From contig CAMTOW010000088.1 of assembly GCA_947074245.1 (NCBI GenBank), positions 1 to 7,580 of the forward strand: DNA of 7,580 bases, read 5' to 3'. Both the position numbers and the translations under genes were made by a program. The notes beneath the pieces are model-generated. The model had not been told where the DNA came from and did no database searches. It saw only the letters and a program-made list of their open reading frames with translations. Positions 5,747 to 7,580 of the stretch are shown here, in pieces. How positions within the stretch are numbered: position 1 is the first letter of the stretch; the number at the start of each line of letters is the position of its first letter. This stretch comes from an uncultured Bacteroidales bacterium. GTDB lineage: Bacteria > Bacteroidota > Bacteroidia > Bacteroidales > JAUNSR01.

Positions 5747-7580
5747 TTATAGATTTCTACCGGAGTTTGTGATCTTGTTTTTGATTCGGTGATTGAACTC
5801 TTCAGCTTTGATTAGTTCGTCCAAACTCAAATGCATTCGGTATCGCCAGTAATGGCGGGATATCGCCGGTACGTTGATTCGCTCTTCATCCGGTTTTTCG
5901 CGTCTTAGCTTGCTGTCAACCGAAAGCCAGTCTTGCAATGGCAGAATCACAAGCATTGACGGCGAGGAAAGATGCTGATCAACGATCCGTTCGCAAATCC
6001 ACGGCTCTGCGTAATAAGGAGCGGGTCCTGATTCATGAAGCATCGTGTTGAAGAAGCGTTGCGTTGCTTCGCGATCCTCTTCCCACCAGCCTCGCAAAGT
6101 TGCCATATCGTGAGTCGAAGTGGTACATACCGATAAATACGGATAATGTGCCGGATTTCCGAATTCGCACATTGGGTCTTTTGGCATTCTCTGAATTTCC
6201 AGACTCAGGATCTGCAGTTGATCCATCACTTCCGGTACGCAATGAGGAATCATCCCTAAATCCTCTCCGCAAACCAACATATCGGTTGCCGATATCAATG
6301 CGGGAAGCTTCTCCATCGCTTCATGTTTCCAAAACTCATTGTGTCGATGATAGAAGAAATCATCATAGAGTCGGTTGAAAGCACTCTTTTCCTGATCATT
6401 CAAAGCTTGATAAGAATAAGTGTATTGTGCCGAGATGCGTGGATGATATTTTTCCGGTTGATATGGATCTTGCACGAAAAGTACTTCCCCGATCAAACTC
6501 ATCAGTCCGTCTCGTATTTGCAATGCCTTCTCTTTCTTTTGTCCTTTGAAGTAATTCTCGATCTCCACTTGAGTGTCAAACTCTTTTTTCATCACATACC
6601 CGTCATCTGACACCTTATCCATGAACGTATTGATCACATCCTCTGTATAGGCTCCGAACAGATCATTGAGGAAGTATCTTCGGATATACGGTGTTGCGTG
6701 TCTGTCGTGATTGAACCAGAAATTAAAGTATGTCATCTCCTGAGGCGTGAAAGGTAGAGCCGGGCTGAAATGACCCAACAATCCCTGCACGCATTTTTCC
6801 GGAATCTCCCAAATACGGAAGAATCCCAGAATATGGTCGATTCGATAAGCATCGAAGTAGTCGGTCATTTTCGTGAATCGCTTTTTCCACCAACTGAACT
6901 GATCCTGCTGCATCTCTTTCCAATTGTAGGTTGGAAATCCCCAATTCTGTCCGTTCTTCGAGAAATCGTCAGGAGGCGCTCCAGCTTGACTGTTCATGTT
7001 AAACAGACGGGTATCCGTCCACGCGTCAGCACTATCGCGGCTGATGCCGATCGGGATGTCACCTTTCAATACGACTCCTCGTTTATGCGCGTAGTTGCGC
7101 ACTTCCTGCAATTGCAGATGCAGATGATATTGGATGAAGCAGTGGATCGCAATTTCCGAATAAACGGAAGAATCCTGTGCGCAAAGTTTTTCAATTGTCG
7201 TTGCGTCATATTCACTATATTCTTTCCACCATTTAAATGAAGGTGTCTTATAAAGATCGCGTAGATAACAGAACGCAGCGTAAGGTACAAACCAGCTTTT
7301 GTTAGCGTCGGAGCATTCGTTGAATCCGTCCGGTGTCAGAGTTTTTTTCCCTTTTTCTGCATAAATCGCTGTCAGGTATTCCGATTTGGGTGCGTTTACC
7401 TTTTCATAATCGCTTTCCGTCGAAGCGTTTAACTGAGCGCGTAATTCCTCATTACGCGTCATAGCCTCTTGATCCGATAATTCGCGGATACGTTCCAGAT
7501 TCACATAAACCGGATGCAACGCAAAAATCGAATTGGCATTGTACGGATAACTGTCTACCCAGGTATGGGTCATGGTTGTA
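5747..7580 (-). CDS. malQ: 4-alpha-glucanotransferase (GH77, DPE2-like), C-terminal part (cut by right edge)
   Basis: The enzyme transfers alpha-1,4-glucan segments between maltodextrins in the cytosol, as part of maltodextrin and glycogen metabolism. The frame is open through the right edge. An ATG at 7573 begins MTHTWVDSYPYNANS, but this is an internal part of the catalytic domain, so the true start and probably N-terminal starch-binding (CBM20-like) modules lie outside. Counted from that methionine, the three GH77 catalytic residues are D246 (nucleophile, DAYRIDHILGF), E437 (acid/base, VCGEDLGMIP) and D489 (STHDMATLRGWW). Other family motifs are KGDIPIGISRDSADAW and NWGFPTYNW. The 191 residues between nucleophile and acid/base far exceed the roughly 50 of E. 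coli-type MalQ and match the large insertion of the DPE2-like subgroup. It converges on manA across a bidirectional terminator. Confidence 0.96.
   Translation of the reverse strand, partial: TTMTHTWVDSYPYNANSIFALHPVYVNLERIRELSDQEAMTRNEELRAQLNASTESDYEKVNAPKSEYLTAIYAEKGKKTLTPDGFNECSDANKSWFVPYAAFCYLRDLYKTPSFKWWKEYSEYDATTIEKLCAQDSSVYSEIAIHCFIQYHLHLQLQEVRNYAHKRGVVLKGDIPIGISRDSADAWTDTRLFNMNSQAGAPPDDFSKNGQNWGFPTYNWKEMQQDQFSWWKKRFTKMTDYFDAYRIDHILGFFRIWEIPEKCVQGLLGHFSPALPFTPQEMTYFNFWFNHDRHATPYIRRYFLNDLFGAYTEDVINTFMDKVSDDGYVMKKEFDTQVEIENYFKGQKKEKALQIRDGLMSLIGEVLFVQDPYQPEKYHPRISAQYTYSYQALNDQEKSAFNRLYDDFFYHRHNEFWKHEAMEKLPALISATDMLVCGEDLGMIPHCVPEVMDQLQILSLEIQRMPKDPMCEFGNPAHYPYLSVCTTSTHDMATLRGWWEEDREATQRFFNTMLHESGPAPYYAEPWICERIVDQHLSSPSMLVILPLQDWLSVDSKLRREKPDEERINVPAISRHYWRYRMHLSLDELIKAEEFNHRIKNKITNSGRNL

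Noticed and set aside
6770..7240. 156-residue plus-strand open frame
   Set aside because: Antisense to the catalytic core of malQ and without protein-like features.
7571..7573. ATG as the real start of malQ
   Set aside because: The codons after it encode a conserved internal part of the GH77 domain, and the frame stays open to the window edge.

Overview
The window looks like ordinary chromosome from a member of the Bacteroidales (phylum Bacteroidota). Four things point there: a TonB-dependent receptor with an N-terminal carboxypeptidase-regulatory-like domain, the Bacteroidota promoter element TAnnTTTG upstream of several genes, almost no Shine-Dalgarno sequences, and a 4-alpha-glucanotransferase of the DPE2-like type. 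The genus cannot be fixed from the sequence alone. I see no rRNA, tRNA, insertion sequence, phage gene or CRISPR array.

Layout, left to right. (1) Positions 1-1448, minus strand: a probable two-gene unit made of a small His-rich membrane protein (first gene) and the N-terminal 315 residues of a TonB-dependent outer-membrane receptor that runs off the left edge. (2) Positions 1449-1804: a 356-bp divergent intergenic region with a promoter-like element at each end and an 11-bp direct repeat in the middle. (3) Positions 1805-2275, plus strand: a very acidic cytosolic protein of unknown function. It converges on a minus-strand gene (2375-2851) for a two-helix membrane protein with a PH-like domain, and a long bidirectional terminator sits between them. 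(4) Positions 2996-5674, plus strand: a promoter followed by two closely spaced genes, a secreted GHL10-family (DigH/YngK-like) glycoside hydrolase with an unusual C-terminal extension, and a type I mannose-6-phosphate isomerase (manA). (5) A second bidirectional terminator separates manA from the convergent, partial malQ (4-alpha-glucanotransferase), which runs off the right edge.

How the genes may work together. The His-rich protein and the receptor probably form an uptake unit for a metal or a metal-containing cofactor; the substrate cannot be read from the sequence. The hydrolase and manA probably share a transcript. ManA interconverts mannose-6-phosphate and fructose-6-phosphate, while the hydrolase may act on peptidoglycan glycan strands, so a direct metabolic link is not obvious. 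MalQ belongs to maltodextrin and glycogen metabolism and is transcribed separately.

I found no clearly new system. The points most worth a second look are the T9SS-like tail on the hydrolase, the His-rich protein/receptor pair with its CxxC-containing plug, the direct repeats in the divergent region, and the strong arginine codon bias of manA compared with its operon partner.
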